From NCBI RefSeq assembly GCF_019075875.1, contig NZ_JAHOOZ010000001.1, forward strand, positions 5,460,001 to 5,524,000: a stretch of 64,000 bases of DNA, in the 5' to 3' direction. This document shows positions 33,722 to 42,398 of this stretch, piece after piece; position 1 is the stretch's first letter; each line of letters begins with the position of its first letter. A model generated the notes under the pieces. The model searched no databases. It saw nothing but the letters and a program-made list of their open reading frames with translations, and was not told the DNA's origin. A program made the position numbers and the translations under genes. The stretch is from Novosphingobium sp. G106 (GTDB lineage Bacteria; Pseudomonadota; Alphaproteobacteria; Sphingomonadales; Sphingomonadaceae).

Positions 33722-35071
33722 ATGGACGAACGGCAGCAGGCGGCGGCATCCCGGCCGGTCAGCGACGTCTCGGCGGGCGTGGGCCTGTCGGGGCTTTTCG
33801 GCCTGTTCCTGTGGATCGCGGTGTGCCGCAACTGGCCCGCGATCGCCGACGCTTTTGCATTGCCGGGGCCGCGCGCGCCGCTCGCCGGGCCCTATGCGGC
33901 GCTGCTGACCGTGGTCTTCACCAGCCTGCCGATGGTCCTGTGGTCGGTCTTCGTGGACAAGGTCCACCGCCGCCGTTCGACCGGCATCCACTGGTCGAAC
34001 CCGCGCCCGCTGAGCGCGGTCTCCGACGTCTCGGTGACCAAGCTTGCCGGGCTCTGGGCGACCTGGGCGCTGATCGGCCTGTTCTACTGCATTGCCCGCT
34101 GGTACTGGCGCGACGGCTATCTCTTCTCGATGGAAGTGATCGGCACGGCGGCCGTGCCGCTGTTCGTGCTATCGATTCCCTATGTGCTCTGGCTCGACCG
34201 TCGGCTGGTCGAGCCGCGCGACGGCGCCTGGCACTTCGGCGCCATGCTGATCGGGCGCGAGCCCTACGATCCCGCCGAAGTGCGCCGCCACCTGCTCGCC
34301 TGGGTGGTCAAGGGCTTCTTCGGCGCCTTCATGATCTCGATCCTGCCCGGCGGCTTCGAAGGCATCGTCACGCTCGACCTCGCGGCACTGCCGAGCGATC
34401 CCGTGCGGCTGGCCAATGCCCTGATCGAGCTGCTGTTCCTGTTCGACGTGCATATCGGCACGGTCGGCTACCTGATGACCTTGAAGCCGCTCGACGCGCA
34501 GATCCGCAGCGCCAATCCCTATCTCGCGGGCTGGGTCGCTGCGCTGATGTGCTACCCACCGTTCATCCTGATGGGCGAGGGCGGACCGCTGTCGTACCAC
34601 GAGAACACCGCCGACTGGGCCTTCTGGATGCAGGGCCACACTGCACTGATCTGGGCCTGGGGGGCGCTGCTGGTCTCGCTGACCGCGGTCTATGCCTGGG
34701 CGACCGTGGCCTTCGGACTGCGCTTCTCGAACCTCACCTATCGTGGCGTACTGACCAACGGGCCCTACCGCTTTACCCGGCACCCGGCCTATTTGTCGAA
34801 GAACCTGTTCTGGTGGTGCTCGACCCTGCCGTTCCTCGCCACGACCGGCGCACTGACGGACGTGGTGCGCAATACGGTGATCCTCGGCCTTGTCAGCGCG
34901 GTCTATTTCTGGCGCGCCAAGACCGAGGAGAAGCACCTGCTCGGCGAGGATGCCAAGTACCGCGCCTACCATGCCTGGGCGGCGCAACACGCGCCGATCA
35001 CGCGCGCGTTCGGCCGGATCGGCCGGCTGGTCGGGCAACGCGGTGCGCGCCAGCTTCAGCCGGCGGAATAG
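33722..35071 (+). CDS. Integral membrane methyltransferase-like protein
   Basis: 449 residues with about nine predicted membrane helices. The C-terminal 120 residues carry the isoprenylcysteine/phospholipid methyltransferase-type signature GPYRFTRHPAYLSKNLFWW followed by RAKTEEKHLLGEDAKYRAY, a cytoplasmic SAM-binding loop. The N-terminal half is a separate multi-span region. Related to DUF1295/ICMT-like proteins; the substrate (lipid, quinone or prenyl group) is not known. It is convergent with the E1 dehydrogenase gene at 35072. Confidence 0.75.
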   Translation: MDERQQAAASRPVSDVSAGVGLSGLFGLFLWIAVCRNWPAIADAFALPGPRAPLAGPYAALLTVVFTSLPMVLWSVFVDKVHRRRSTGIHWSNPRPLSAVSDVSVTKLAGLWATWALIGLFYCIARWYWRDGYLFSMEVIGTAAVPLFVLSIPYVLWLDRRLVEPRDGAWHFGAMLIGREPYDPAEVRRHLLAWVVKGFFGAFMISILPGGFEGIVTLDLAALPSDPVRLANALIELLFLFDVHIGTVGYLMTLKPLDAQIRSANPYLAGWVAALMCYPPFILMGEGGPLSYHENTADWAFWMQGHTALIWAWGALLVSLTAVYAWATVAFGLRFSNLTYRGVLTNGPYRFTRHPAYLSKNLFWWCSTLPFLATTGALTDVVRNTVILGLVSAVYFWRAKTEEKHLLGEDAKYRAYHAWAAQHAPITRAFGRIGRLVGQRGARQLQPAE

Positions 35072-37411
35072 TCAGTCGAGGAACAGCTCGGCGGCGGCGT
35101 CGATGATCGCGTCCTCGTCCAGCCGGTAGCGATGGTAGAGATCGGGCAGGTCGCCGGTCTGGCCGAAGCGATCGGTGCCCAGCGGGCTGACGCGCATCCC
35201 CGTGACCCCGCCCAGCCAGGACAGCGCCGCCGGTGAACCGTCGAGCACGGTGACCAGCCCGGCGCCCGGCCGCAGTGCCGAGAGCAGCTTTTCGGCATGC
35301 GAGGGCGCGCGCTTGCCGTCGGTCCAGCGCGCGGCGCGGCGTGCGGACCAGTCGCGGTGCAGCAGGTCTGCCGAAGTGACGTTCAGCAGGCCGAGGCCGG
35401 GCAGGTCGTCTGCCAGCGCCTCCCGGGCGGCCAGAGCCTCGGGTGCCACTGCGCCGCTGAATACGATCGCGGCCTCGGCGTCTGGCGCCGGCTGGCGCAG
35501 CCAGTAGCCGCCTTTGAGCGCGTCGGCTTCCCAGCCGTCGTTCTCGCGCGCCACCTGATCGATCGCACGCGTGCTGAGCCGCAGATAGACCGAGCTGCCA
35601 TCGGGGCGCTGCATGTGGTCGAACGCGTGCGCCATGATCAGCGCCACCTCGTCGGCGAAAGCGGGTTCGTAGGAGGTCAGCCCCGGCTGGCCCATGCCGA
35701 TCAGCGGCGTGTTGATCGACTGGTGCGCGCCGCCTTCGGCCGCGAGCGTCAGGCCCGAAGGCGTGCCCACCAGCAGGAAGCGCGAATCCTGGTAGCAGCC
35801 GTAGTTCAGCGCATCGAGGCCGCGGGCGATGAAGGGATCGTAGACCGTGCCGACCGGCAGCAGCCGCGTGCCGAAATGCTGGCCGGCGAGCCCCAGCGAG
35901 GCGAGCAGCAGGAAGAAATTGCTCTCGGCGATGCCCAATTCGATGTGCTGGCCTGCTTGAGTAGCGGCCCATTTCTGCGCCGAGGGGATCTTGGCCTTGT
36001 GGAACACGTCGGCCAGTTCCTGCCGGCGGAACAGCCCGCGCTGGTTGACGAAGCCGCCGAGATTGGTCGTCTGGGTCACGTCGGGCGCGGTGGTGACGAT
36101 GCGGTCGCCAAGCAGGTCGCCCGACTTGGCTATGTCGAGCAGGATGCGGCCGAATGCCGCCTGGGTCGATTGCCGCGGTTCGGGCGGAACGGCGAAGCGC
36201 GCGGGCACCGGCACCATCTCGGCTTGAGGTTCGACGGCCTTGCCGGCGAGCGCGCTGGCATCGACGAAGGCCTTGAGCCGCGCTGCGGCGTTGTCACCGA
36301 GCCCGCCCCATGGCTCCCATTCGTCACCCTGCGCGATGCCGAGGTGCGCGCGCAGACCCTCGATCTGCGACGGGTTCATCATCCCCGAATGGTTGTCCTT
36401 GTGGCCCGCGAGGGGCAGGCCGTAGCCCTTGACGGTATAGGCGATGAACAGCGTCGGCCGGTCGTCCTGTGCGCTGTCGAAGGCGTCGATCAGCGTCTCG
36501 ACGCAGTGCCCGCCGAGATTGGTCATCAGCGCTGCAAGCCCGTCGTCATCGAAGCCGCCCAGCAACTTTGCCACCTGCGGACGATCGCCGATGTCGGCCA
36601 TCAGCCGTTCCCGCCAGGCCGCGCCGCCCTGATAGGTCAGCGCGGCGAACTCGGCGTTCGGGCAGTGCTCGATCCATTCCTCCAGCGCCTTGCCGCCGGG
36701 CCGCCTGAAGGTGGCGCGCTGCAGCTTGCCGTGCTTCAAGGTGATTACCCGCCAGCCGCAGGTCTCGAAGATGTCGTCGAAGCGGCGGAACATGCGGTCG
36801 GCGGTCGTCGCGTCGAGCGACTGACGATTGTAGTCGACTACCCACCAGCAATTGCGAAGGTCGTGCTTGTAGCCCTCGATCAGGCACTCATAGATGTTGC
36901 CCTCGTCGAGTTCGGCGTCGCCCATCAGCGCGATCATCCGCCCGGCGTCGGCTTCGGCGAGCTTGCCGTGCGCGACGAGGTAGTCCTGCACGAGGCTGGA
37001 AAAGGCGGTGACCGCGACGCCGAGGCCGACCGAGCCGGTCGAGAAATCGACCGGGATCGAATCCTTGGTCCGCGACGGATAGGACTGCGCCCCGCCGAGC
37101 CCGCGGAACCGCTTGAGCTTATCGCGCGACTGCTGGCCCAGCAGGTAGTGGATCGCATGGAGCACAGGCCCGGCATGCGGCTTGACCGCCACCTTGTCCT
37201 GCGGGCGCAGCGCGTGGAAATAGAGCGCCGCCATGATCGCGGTTATCGAGGCGCAGCTCGCTTGGTGCCCACCGACTTTCAGCCCGTCGCGCTTGGGCCG
37301 CAGATGATTGGCGTTGTGGATCGTCCACGAAGACAGCCAGCGTAGCCGCGTTTCGATGAGATCGAGCGAGGCGACGAGGTCCTGGCGGCTGCTGGCGAGA
37401 GCGGTTTCCAT
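35072..37411 (-). CDS. Homodimeric 2-oxoacid dehydrogenase E1 component (AceE/MdeB-like)
   Basis: 779 residues from the ATG at 37411. It is a thiamine diphosphate enzyme related to AceE and transketolase. The ThDP motif is GDAELDEGNIYECLIEGY, and the transketolase-type substrate loops HNANHLRPKRDGLK and GIAESNFF are present. A homodimeric E1 of this type, MdeB, works with methionine gamma-lyase in Pseudomonas and uses 2-oxobutyrate. The divergent Lrp-type regulator fits that arrangement. No lyase or E2 is adjacent, so 2-oxobutyrate or pyruvate oxidation is an inference. Confidence 0.83.
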   Translation of the reverse strand: METALASSRQDLVASLDLIETRLRWLSSWTIHNANHLRPKRDGLKVGGHQASCASITAIMAALYFHALRPQDKVAVKPHAGPVLHAIHYLLGQQSRDKLKRFRGLGGAQSYPSRTKDSIPVDFSTGSVGLGVAVTAFSSLVQDYLVAHGKLAEADAGRMIALMGDAELDEGNIYECLIEGYKHDLRNCWWVVDYNRQSLDATTADRMFRRFDDIFETCGWRVITLKHGKLQRATFRRPGGKALEEWIEHCPNAEFAALTYQGGAAWRERLMADIGDRPQVAKLLGGFDDDGLAALMTNLGGHCVETLIDAFDSAQDDRPTLFIAYTVKGYGLPLAGHKDNHSGMMNPSQIEGLRAHLGIAQGDEWEPWGGLGDNAAARLKAFVDASALAGKAVEPQAEMVPVPARFAVPPEPRQSTQAAFGRILLDIAKSGDLLGDRIVTTAPDVTQTTNLGGFVNQRGLFRRQELADVFHKAKIPSAQKWAATQAGQHIELGIAESNFFLLLASLGLAGQHFGTRLLPVGTVYDPFIARGLDALNYGCYQDSRFLLVGTPSGLTLAAEGGAHQSINTPLIGMGQPGLTSYEPAFADEVALIMAHAFDHMQRPDGSSVYLRLSTRAIDQVARENDGWEADALKGGYWLRQPAPDAEAAIVFSGAVAPEALAAREALADDLPGLGLLNVTSADLLHRDWSARRAARWTDGKRAPSHAEKLLSALRPGAGLVTVLDGSPAALSWLGGVTGMRVSPLGTDRFGQTGDLPDLYHRYRLDEDAIIDAAAELFLD

Positions 37412-37475
37412 CGCCTGCGAATAGACCCTGCCGTGCGGGCAGGTCCTTGCGAAGGTGGCCGCGAAATGCGAGATT

Positions 37476-37525
37476 ATTGGCAATAAATGCCGATTATATC
37501 CATTCTGATGATAGGATTTGCCAAT
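37476..37525. promoter_or_regulatory. Inverted repeat in the Lrp-E1 divergent gap
   Basis: ATTGGCAA (37476-37483) and TTGCCAAT (37518-37525) are perfect 8-bp arms. Their centres are 42 bases apart, four helical turns, placing both on the same DNA face. This suits an Lrp/AsnC octamer bound between the two divergent genes. The right arm ends one base before the regulator start at 37527. Confidence 0.55.
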
Positions 37526-37526
37526 C

Positions 37527-38018
37527 ATGCAGCTTGATGCGCTCGATCGCCAAATCCTGGCGCAGTTGCAGGTGGACGGCCGCATGTCGAACCAAGAGCT
37601 ATCCGAGCGGATCGGCCTTTCGCCCAGCCCCTGCTTGCGTCGCCTGCGCCAGCTCGAAGCCGGGGGTGTTATTCAGCGCTACGTTGCGTTGGTCGATCCC
37701 GAGACGGTCGGGCTGGGGGTCACGGCTTTCGTCCGCGTGCGGCTCGACCAGCAGGACGACCGGCACCTCGCGGTGTTCGAGGCTGCGGTCGCCGAGATCC
37801 CCGAGGTCATGGAATGCTACCTGATGACCGGCGAGGCCGACTACCAGTTGCGCGTGCTCGTCGGTTCGCTCGGCGAGTTCGAGGATTTCCTACGTCACCG
37901 GCTTACGCGCATCGCCGGCGTCGCCCAGGTCACCAGCAGCTTCGCGCTGCGCCCGGTGGTCTACAAGACGGCGCTGCCCGCGCGCGATCAGAGCGGCTCG
38001 GCGGCGCCCGCTTCGTAG
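37527..38018 (+). CDS. Lrp/AsnC family regulator
   Basis: 163 residues from the ATG at 37527 (a TTG at 37518 is possible). The N-terminal winged HTH contains LDRQILAQLQVDGRMSNQELSERIGLSPSPCLRRLRQLE, and the C-terminal RAM domain has the GEADYQLRVLVGSLGEFEDFL segment that binds small amino acids. It is divergent from the E1 gene and probably senses an amino acid to switch it on, as MdeR does for methionine genes. Confidence 0.93.
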   Translation: MQLDALDRQILAQLQVDGRMSNQELSERIGLSPSPCLRRLRQLEAGGVIQRYVALVDPETVGLGVTAFVRVRLDQQDDRHLAVFEAAVAEIPEVMECYLMTGEADYQLRVLVGSLGEFEDFLRHRLTRIAGVAQVTSSFALRPVVYKTALPARDQSGSAAPAS

Positions 38019-38287
38019 GTAGTCACCTTGCGCTCGGTCATGCCTAGCTCGGCGCGTTCGCGCTGCCACTGTTTCATGTGCGGCATTTCGAAATGCGCTG
38101 CCAGCGCGTCGCAGCTCTCCCAGGCTTCGTTGACGCGGAAGAGGCCTGGTTCGAGCACGTCCTCGGCATAGGCATATGCGATGCATCCGTCCTCTGCGCG
38201 CGAGGTAGCGATCACCCTTGCCATCGCTTCGCGGCCGGCCCCGATGCTCGCCAGCGGCAACCGGAACTCGCCGATCACCAGGATCAT
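37988..38287 (-). CDS. Antibiotic biosynthesis monooxygenase family protein
   Basis: 99 residues from the ATG at 38287, which overlaps the gshA stop by one base. A small dimeric ferredoxin-like (ABM) fold: GEFRLP, DVLEPGLFRVNEAWESCDALAAHF, HMKQW. Relatives are quinol or heme monooxygenases or simple scavengers of reactive compounds. The translation link to gshA suggests a redox-related job, but the substrate is unknown. It converges with the Lrp gene by 31 bases. Confidence 0.83.
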   Translation of the reverse strand: MILVIGEFRLPLASIGAGREAMARVIATSRAEDGCIAYAYAEDVLEPGLFRVNEAWESCDALAAHFEMPHMKQWQRERAELGMTERKVTTYEAGAAEPL

Positions 38288-39657
38288 CAAAAGCTCTCTT
38301 CGTAGACCCGCGTGATGTCGCCGGCCCATTCGCCGTTGAACTTGTCGAGCAGCCGCTGCGCCGGGACCTTGCCCGAGGCGACGATCTCTTCGAGCGGCGC
38401 GAGGTAGGTGGTCTCGTTGTCGCCCGCGGCGTTGAGTCGGCCGCGTGCGGTCAGGCCCGAGCGCGCAATCGCCACGGCCTCGCCGGCGATGTCGCGCAGC
38501 TTGCCACCACCGGGAATGGGGGCATCGAGCCCCAGCTTCGGCACGGCATTGCGCAGCGCCTCGCGGCCTTCCATGTCCCAGCCCTTGACGAGGTCCCAGG
38601 CGGCGTCGAGCGCGGTCTGGTCATAGAGCAGGCCGACCCAGAGCGCCGGCAGCGCGCAGATGCGGCTCCACGGCCCGCCGTCGGCGCCGCGCATTTCGAG
38701 GAACGACTTCAAACGTACCTCGGGGAATGCGGTCGACAGGTGGTCGACCCAGTCGCTCATCAGCGGCTTCTCGCCGGGCAGGACCGAAAGCTCGCCCTTG
38801 AGGAAATCGCGGAAGGAAAGTCCCGAGGCGTCGATGTACTTGCCCTCGCGGAAGACGAAATACATCGGCACGTCGAGCATGTAGTCGACATAGCGCTCAT
38901 AGCCGAAGCCTTCGTCGAAGACGAAAGGCAGCATGCCGGTGCGGTGCGGATCGGTGTCCGACCAGATGTGGCTGCGGTAGGAGAGGAAGCCGTTGGGCTT
39001 GCCCTCGGTGAACGGCGAATTGGCGAACAGCGCGGTCGCCAGCGGCTGTAACGCCAAGCCGACGCGGAACTTCTGCGCCATGTCCGCCTCGCTCGAATAG
39101 TCGAGGTTCACCTGGATCGTGCAGGTCCGCAGCATCATGTCGAGGCCCATCGTGCCGACGCGCGGCATGTGCCGCAGCATGATGTCGTAGCGGCCCTTGG
39201 GCATGATCGGCAGCTCGTCGCGGCGCTTGTCGGGCCACATGCCGAGGCCGAGGAAGCCGGTATCCGTGCGCTCGCCGATCGCCTTGACCTGGGTCAGGTG
39301 GCGGCCGGTCTCGGCGCAGGTCTGGTGCAGGTTTTCCAGCGGCGCCCCCGACAGTTCGAGCTGGCCCGCCGGCTCCAGGCTGACGGCACCATCAGCGCCC
39401 GACATGGCGATGACGTTTCCGCCTTCTTCAACAGGCTGCCAGCCGTATTCGGTCATGGCCATCAGCATGTCGCGAATCCCGCCGGGCTCGTCATAGGACG
39501 GCGCGTGGTGGTCCTTGCGATTGTAGACCAGCTTCTCGTGCTCGGTGCCGATCCGCCAGCGCTCGGGCGGCTTCTCGCCCTTGGCCATAGGCTCGGCCAG
39601 CTGGCCGACGCTCTCGATCACCGGATCGTTGCGATTTGAAACTTGCCTCGTGCTCAT
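38287..39657 (-). CDS. gshA: Glutamate-cysteine ligase
   Basis: 456 residues, the plant/alphaproteobacterial GCS2 class. It makes gamma-glutamylcysteine, the first step of glutathione. Diagnostic segments are RWRIGTEHEKLVYNRKDH, the ATP/metal SGADGAVSLEPAGQLELSG, and MLRTCTIQVNLDYSSE. It is preceded by rsmE in the same direction, 38 bases away, and followed with one-base overlap by the ABM gene, so rsmE-gshA-ABM is one operon. This order is conserved in alphaproteobacteria. Confidence 0.95.
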   Translation of the reverse strand: MSTRQVSNRNDPVIESVGQLAEPMAKGEKPPERWRIGTEHEKLVYNRKDHHAPSYDEPGGIRDMLMAMTEYGWQPVEEGGNVIAMSGADGAVSLEPAGQLELSGAPLENLHQTCAETGRHLTQVKAIGERTDTGFLGLGMWPDKRRDELPIMPKGRYDIMLRHMPRVGTMGLDMMLRTCTIQVNLDYSSEADMAQKFRVGLALQPLATALFANSPFTEGKPNGFLSYRSHIWSDTDPHRTGMLPFVFDEGFGYERYVDYMLDVPMYFVFREGKYIDASGLSFRDFLKGELSVLPGEKPLMSDWVDHLSTAFPEVRLKSFLEMRGADGGPWSRICALPALWVGLLYDQTALDAAWDLVKGWDMEGREALRNAVPKLGLDAPIPGGGKLRDIAGEAVAIARSGLTARGRLNAAGDNETTYLAPLEEIVASGKVPAQRLLDKFNGEWAGDITRVYEESF

Positions 39658-39695
39658 GGCGTGCCGTTAGGTGACCGAGAATTGTTGCGCCAGTG

Positions 39696-40457
39696 TTATT
39701 TGGAGCCGTCGCTGCCCCAATCTCCGACAGTCCCCATCCACAGCGCCGTGGCGGCAATCGTTGCAGTCTCACCGCGCAGGATTCGCGGGCCGAGCGTGAT
39801 CGCGCGGGCCTGGGGCAGGGCGCGGATCGCGGCGCGCTCGGCATCGTCGAAGCCGCCTTCGGGGCCGACCAGAAGGGCGGCAGGGCCCGAATGCGCGGCG
39901 AATGCGGCGGCTGCGGGCTCGCCGCCAGCCTCGTCGGCGAAGAACAGGACGCAGTCCTCGGGCCATGCGCTTAGCAGCGAGTCGAGCTTCAACGGCACCG
40001 CGAGTTCGGGCAGCGCCGTGCGCGCGCATTGCTCGGCGGCTTCGGTGAGGATCGTCCGCGCCCGCTCGGCATTGAGCGCGTCGGCGACGCAGCGGCGCGT
40101 GACCAGCGGCTGGATTCGCCGCACGCCGAGTTCGGTCGCTTTTTCCAGCACGAGATCGAAATTGGGTTTCTTGAGCAGCGCGGCGCAGAGCGTGAAATCG
40201 GGCACCTGCTCGCGGGCGCGCATCAGGTGCTCGGGTACCAGCACGATCTCGCGCTTGCCGACCGAGACCACCCGCGCGGTCCACTCGCCGGTCTGGTCGT
40301 CACACAGGATCACCGCGTCGCCTTCGCCCACGCGCATCACGCGCGACAGGTAGTGCGCATGCTGGCCCTCCACAGCCACCGTGGCGCCTTCGGCCAGCGG
40401 ACCGGGAACGAACAGGCGCGGGGCACTCTTGGGCGGCCAGGCGGGGGTAGCGGGCAT
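39696..40457 (-). CDS. rsmE: 16S rRNA (uracil-1498-N3)-methyltransferase
   Basis: 253 residues from the ATG at 40457. A SPOUT (knot-fold) methyltransferase with an N-terminal PUA-like domain and a C-terminal knot: ALLVGPEGGFDDAER and ALPQARAITLGPRILRGETA, the signature of RsmE. It methylates U1498 in 16S rRNA. First gene of the gshA operon. Confidence 0.95.
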   Translation of the reverse strand: MPATPAWPPKSAPRLFVPGPLAEGATVAVEGQHAHYLSRVMRVGEGDAVILCDDQTGEWTARVVSVGKREIVLVPEHLMRAREQVPDFTLCAALLKKPNFDLVLEKATELGVRRIQPLVTRRCVADALNAERARTILTEAAEQCARTALPELAVPLKLDSLLSAWPEDCVLFFADEAGGEPAAAAFAAHSGPAALLVGPEGGFDDAERAAIRALPQARAITLGPRILRGETATIAATALWMGTVGDWGSDGSK

Positions 40458-40544
40458 CGCGCCTCGATAGCCTGCGCGGGCGCCGGGCGGAAGCACTTGA
40501 GTTCGCTCGCGGAACGCCGCATCCATCCGGCGGGAGAACGGCCG

Positions 40545-41012
40545 ATGATCGAGGAATCCGAAATTCGCGCGCTGATCGACCGCGCCGCGATCAGCGACGT
40601 GGTCAACGCCTATGCCACGGCCGTCGATACCCGCGACTGGGATCTGTTCCGCTCGCTGTTCGCCGAGCGCCTGTTCCTCGATTTCCGCTCGTTCCACCCG
40701 AGCCTCTACCGCGAGCTCTCGGTCGACGAACTGGTCGGGATGACGCGGCTGATCGCCGGCTTCGACGCGACTCAGCACCTCAGCGGCAACCACGTCCACC
40801 GGCTCGCCGGCGACCGCGCGACCTGCATTTCCTACATGCACGCCGGGCACTTCCTGAAGCGCGACGGCCAAGATCACGCCTGCTTTCTCTACGGCTACTA
40901 CACCTACGAGCTCGCGCGCGGGGCAGAGGGCTGGAAGATCGACCGCTACGGCCTGCAGATCACCGCCCAACACGGGGATTCGCGCGTCTTCGAATGGGTA
41001 GGAATGCGCTAA
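40545..41012 (+). CDS. SnoaL-like nuclear transport factor 2 family protein
   Basis: 155 residues from the ATG at 40545, preceded by GGGAGA. NTF2-like cone fold: helical start IRALIDRAAISDVVNAYATAVDTRDWD, then the SnoaL_4-type strands LFAERLFLDFRSF and CFLYGYYTYELARGAEGWKIDRYGLQ. Family members are polyketide cyclases, dehydratases or hydratases, often in sphingomonad aromatic or steroid pathways. The exact reaction is unknown. It is divergent from rsmE. Confidence 0.82.
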   Translation: MIEESEIRALIDRAAISDVVNAYATAVDTRDWDLFRSLFAERLFLDFRSFHPSLYRELSVDELVGMTRLIAGFDATQHLSGNHVHRLAGDRATCISYMHAGHFLKRDGQDHACFLYGYYTYELARGAEGWKIDRYGLQITAQHGDSRVFEWVGMR

Positions 41013-41021
41013 TGTCCATCC

Positions 41022-41046
41022 CCGTAAGACTAGGGATCTTACCTAG
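41022..41046. promoter_or_regulatory. CTAGG...CCTAG inverted repeat upstream of 41202
   Basis: CTAGG-N7-CCTAG at about 41029-41045 is overlapped by GTAAGA-N7-TCTTAC beginning at 41024. It lies between the SnoaL gene and the small secreted protein gene. Related CCTAGG palindromes are found near 42297 and 42350, flanking the neighbouring PAS-LuxR regulator gene, so this may be its operator. Confidence 0.35.
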
Positions 41047-41093
41047 CTTGGAGCGTTAACGCGGTCCCTGCATCATGCGCTCGCGGATCGGGC

Positions 41094-41109
41094 TGTGGTA
41101 AAGATCACA
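41094..41109. promoter_or_regulatory. CRP-like site upstream of 41202
   Basis: TGTGGTAAAGATCACA fits TGTGA-N6-TCACA with one mismatch, 93 bases upstream of the ATG at 41202. It could bind a Crp-type regulator; a distinct protein from the Fnr-like one at 13449. Confidence 0.35.
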
Positions 41110-41201
41110 GGGGTGCGGTGCGCTGCCGCACAGCCTTGCGGTGGCGCTTTCGCCCATAAAGCCCACGTCCGGTTCGCTGGTGACGCAAGGGATTTTGGCA
41201 A

Positions 41202-41447
41202 ATGAGCATGGTTTTCGCACTGGTGCTGCTGGGCTGCGCGGATGACGGGACCGCTTGCGAGCGACTTCCGACGCAGGCCGAGCAATACGGCTCGAAGGCC
41301 CTCTGCGAAGCCGGCCAGGAAATGGCGCTGCAGAGCGAAGCGGCGATGCAGGCCGACTATCCCACCGTGGTGTCGCGCTGCCTGCCGATGAATGTGGCTC
41401 CGGCGATTGCGGCGGGAGGTCGTAAAGCGACGGTTCCGCTGCGATAG
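41202..41447 (+). CDS. Small Cys-containing protein, probably secreted
   Basis: 81 residues. The N-terminus MSMVFALVLLGCADDGTACERL has a short hydrophobic stretch with a Cys at 12. Four cysteines in all. The region TQAEQYGSKALCEAGQEMALQ and ADYPTVVSRCLP recur in small sphingomonad proteins of unknown function. It could be a lipoprotein or a processed peptide; no family name is known. It is convergent with the PAS-LuxR gene. Confidence 0.55.
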   Translation: MSMVFALVLLGCADDGTACERLPTQAEQYGSKALCEAGQEMALQSEAAMQADYPTVVSRCLPMNVAPAIAAGGRKATVPLR

Positions 41448-41457
41448 GTGCCGCTGC

Positions 41458-42126
41458 TCACAGCAGGCTCAGGCGGATGGCCAAGGCGCAGGCGTGTACC
41501 TTGTTGGTGGCGCCGAGTTTCCGGATAGCGTTCTTGAGATGGTATTCGACCGTGCGTTGGCTGCGGCCGAGAATCGACGCGGTTTCCCACGCGGTCTTTC
41601 CCATGCTGACCCAGCGCAGGCATTCGCGTTCTCGTTCGCTGAGCAGATCTTCCTTCCCTGCCGGCACGGCCGCATTGGCAAGATCGCCTGCGGCCCATCC
41701 CGGCGACTCCGCACTGAGCATGCGAAACTCGGTAATGTCGATCACGCAGCCGACGGCGCGCAAGTGGCCGGCGTCATCGCGAATGATGCACGCCACCGAG
41801 CGTAACCAGCGGACGTTTCCGTCCGGACGGATGATGCGAAATTCGACATGGTAGCGCTGATCACGTGACAGCAGTTCGGACACCTGCTCGAGGTTTACCT
41901 CAGTTGCAGCCTCGACATCTTCTTCATGGATGTGTTTGCTGAGGTCTGAAATCGATATCACGGGATCCCGTTCGGGACAAAGTCCCATGATCTCGTACCA
42001 GCGATCGTTGCAGTACAGGCTGTCAGCTTCGACGTCGTAATCCCAGAGGCCGCCTCCCATCGCCTTGAACGATAGGGCCAGGCGATCGTAGCCGGCTCCC
42101 GAAGTGCCCCTATTCTTCGAACTCAA
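41458..42126 (-). CDS. PAS domain LuxR-type transcriptional regulator
   Basis: 222 residues: a PAS fold at about 15-135 (SLYCNDRWYEIMGLCPERDP, then RIIRPDGNVRWLRSVACIIRDDAGHLRAVGCVIDIT) and a C-terminal LuxR HTH at about 160-222 (LSERERECLRWVSMGKTAWE, then GRSQRTVEYHLKNAIRKLG). There is no receiver domain, so it likely senses a small molecule, heme, flavin or redox state directly through PAS. It is divergent from the HvfC-like gene at 42399. CCTAGG palindromes lie in the shared gap. Confidence 0.88.
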   Translation of the reverse strand: MSSKNRGTSGAGYDRLALSFKAMGGGLWDYDVEADSLYCNDRWYEIMGLCPERDPVISISDLSKHIHEEDVEAATEVNLEQVSELLSRDQRYHVEFRIIRPDGNVRWLRSVACIIRDDAGHLRAVGCVIDITEFRMLSAESPGWAAGDLANAAVPAGKEDLLSERERECLRWVSMGKTAWETASILGRSQRTVEYHLKNAIRKLGATNKVHACALAIRLSLL

Positions 42127-42296
42127 TGCGTCACCTCACCGCTGCCCGCGCGGATGGCCTGCAAGGCCAAACGCATCCGGTCGAATGACGGACCGGCCTT
42201 TGGCGAAGCAAACTTTCAATAATATGCCGAGGTACGCAAATAAATTTCATCGCCCCGGCCTCCGTAAATTTGCGAGTTGTTCGGCCAAGTGGCCTG

Positions 42297-42355
42297 CCTA
42301 GGCTCGTCCGCAACCACGAAGGGCCCCGCGGACAGGCAGTCTGGCGAGACCTAGG
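42297..42355. promoter_or_regulatory. Pair of CCTAGG palindromes in the LuxR-42399 gap
   Basis: CCTAGG at 42297-42302 (within GCCTAGGC) and again at 42350-42355, 53 bases apart, about five helical turns. They lie upstream of both divergent genes. LuxR-type HTHs often bind palindromes containing TAGG/CCTA-like steps, so these are candidate sites of the PAS-LuxR protein. Confidence 0.4.
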
Positions 42356-42398
42356 CCATTGAAAAGTATCGGCGTGACCGATGAGGTGGAACGGGATC

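Noticed and set aside
35297..37345. 682-residue open frame antisense to the E1 gene
   Set aside because: Shadow of a confidently identified ThDP enzyme; no recognisable motif.
41013..41201. Possible tRNA or small RNA in the gap
   Set aside because: No cloverleaf or CCA end could be built; only short inverted repeats.
40545..42126. Quorum-sensing LuxR system (autoinducer receptor with synthase)
   Set aside because: The LuxR-type protein has a PAS domain, not an autoinducer-binding domain, and no LuxI-type synthase is present.
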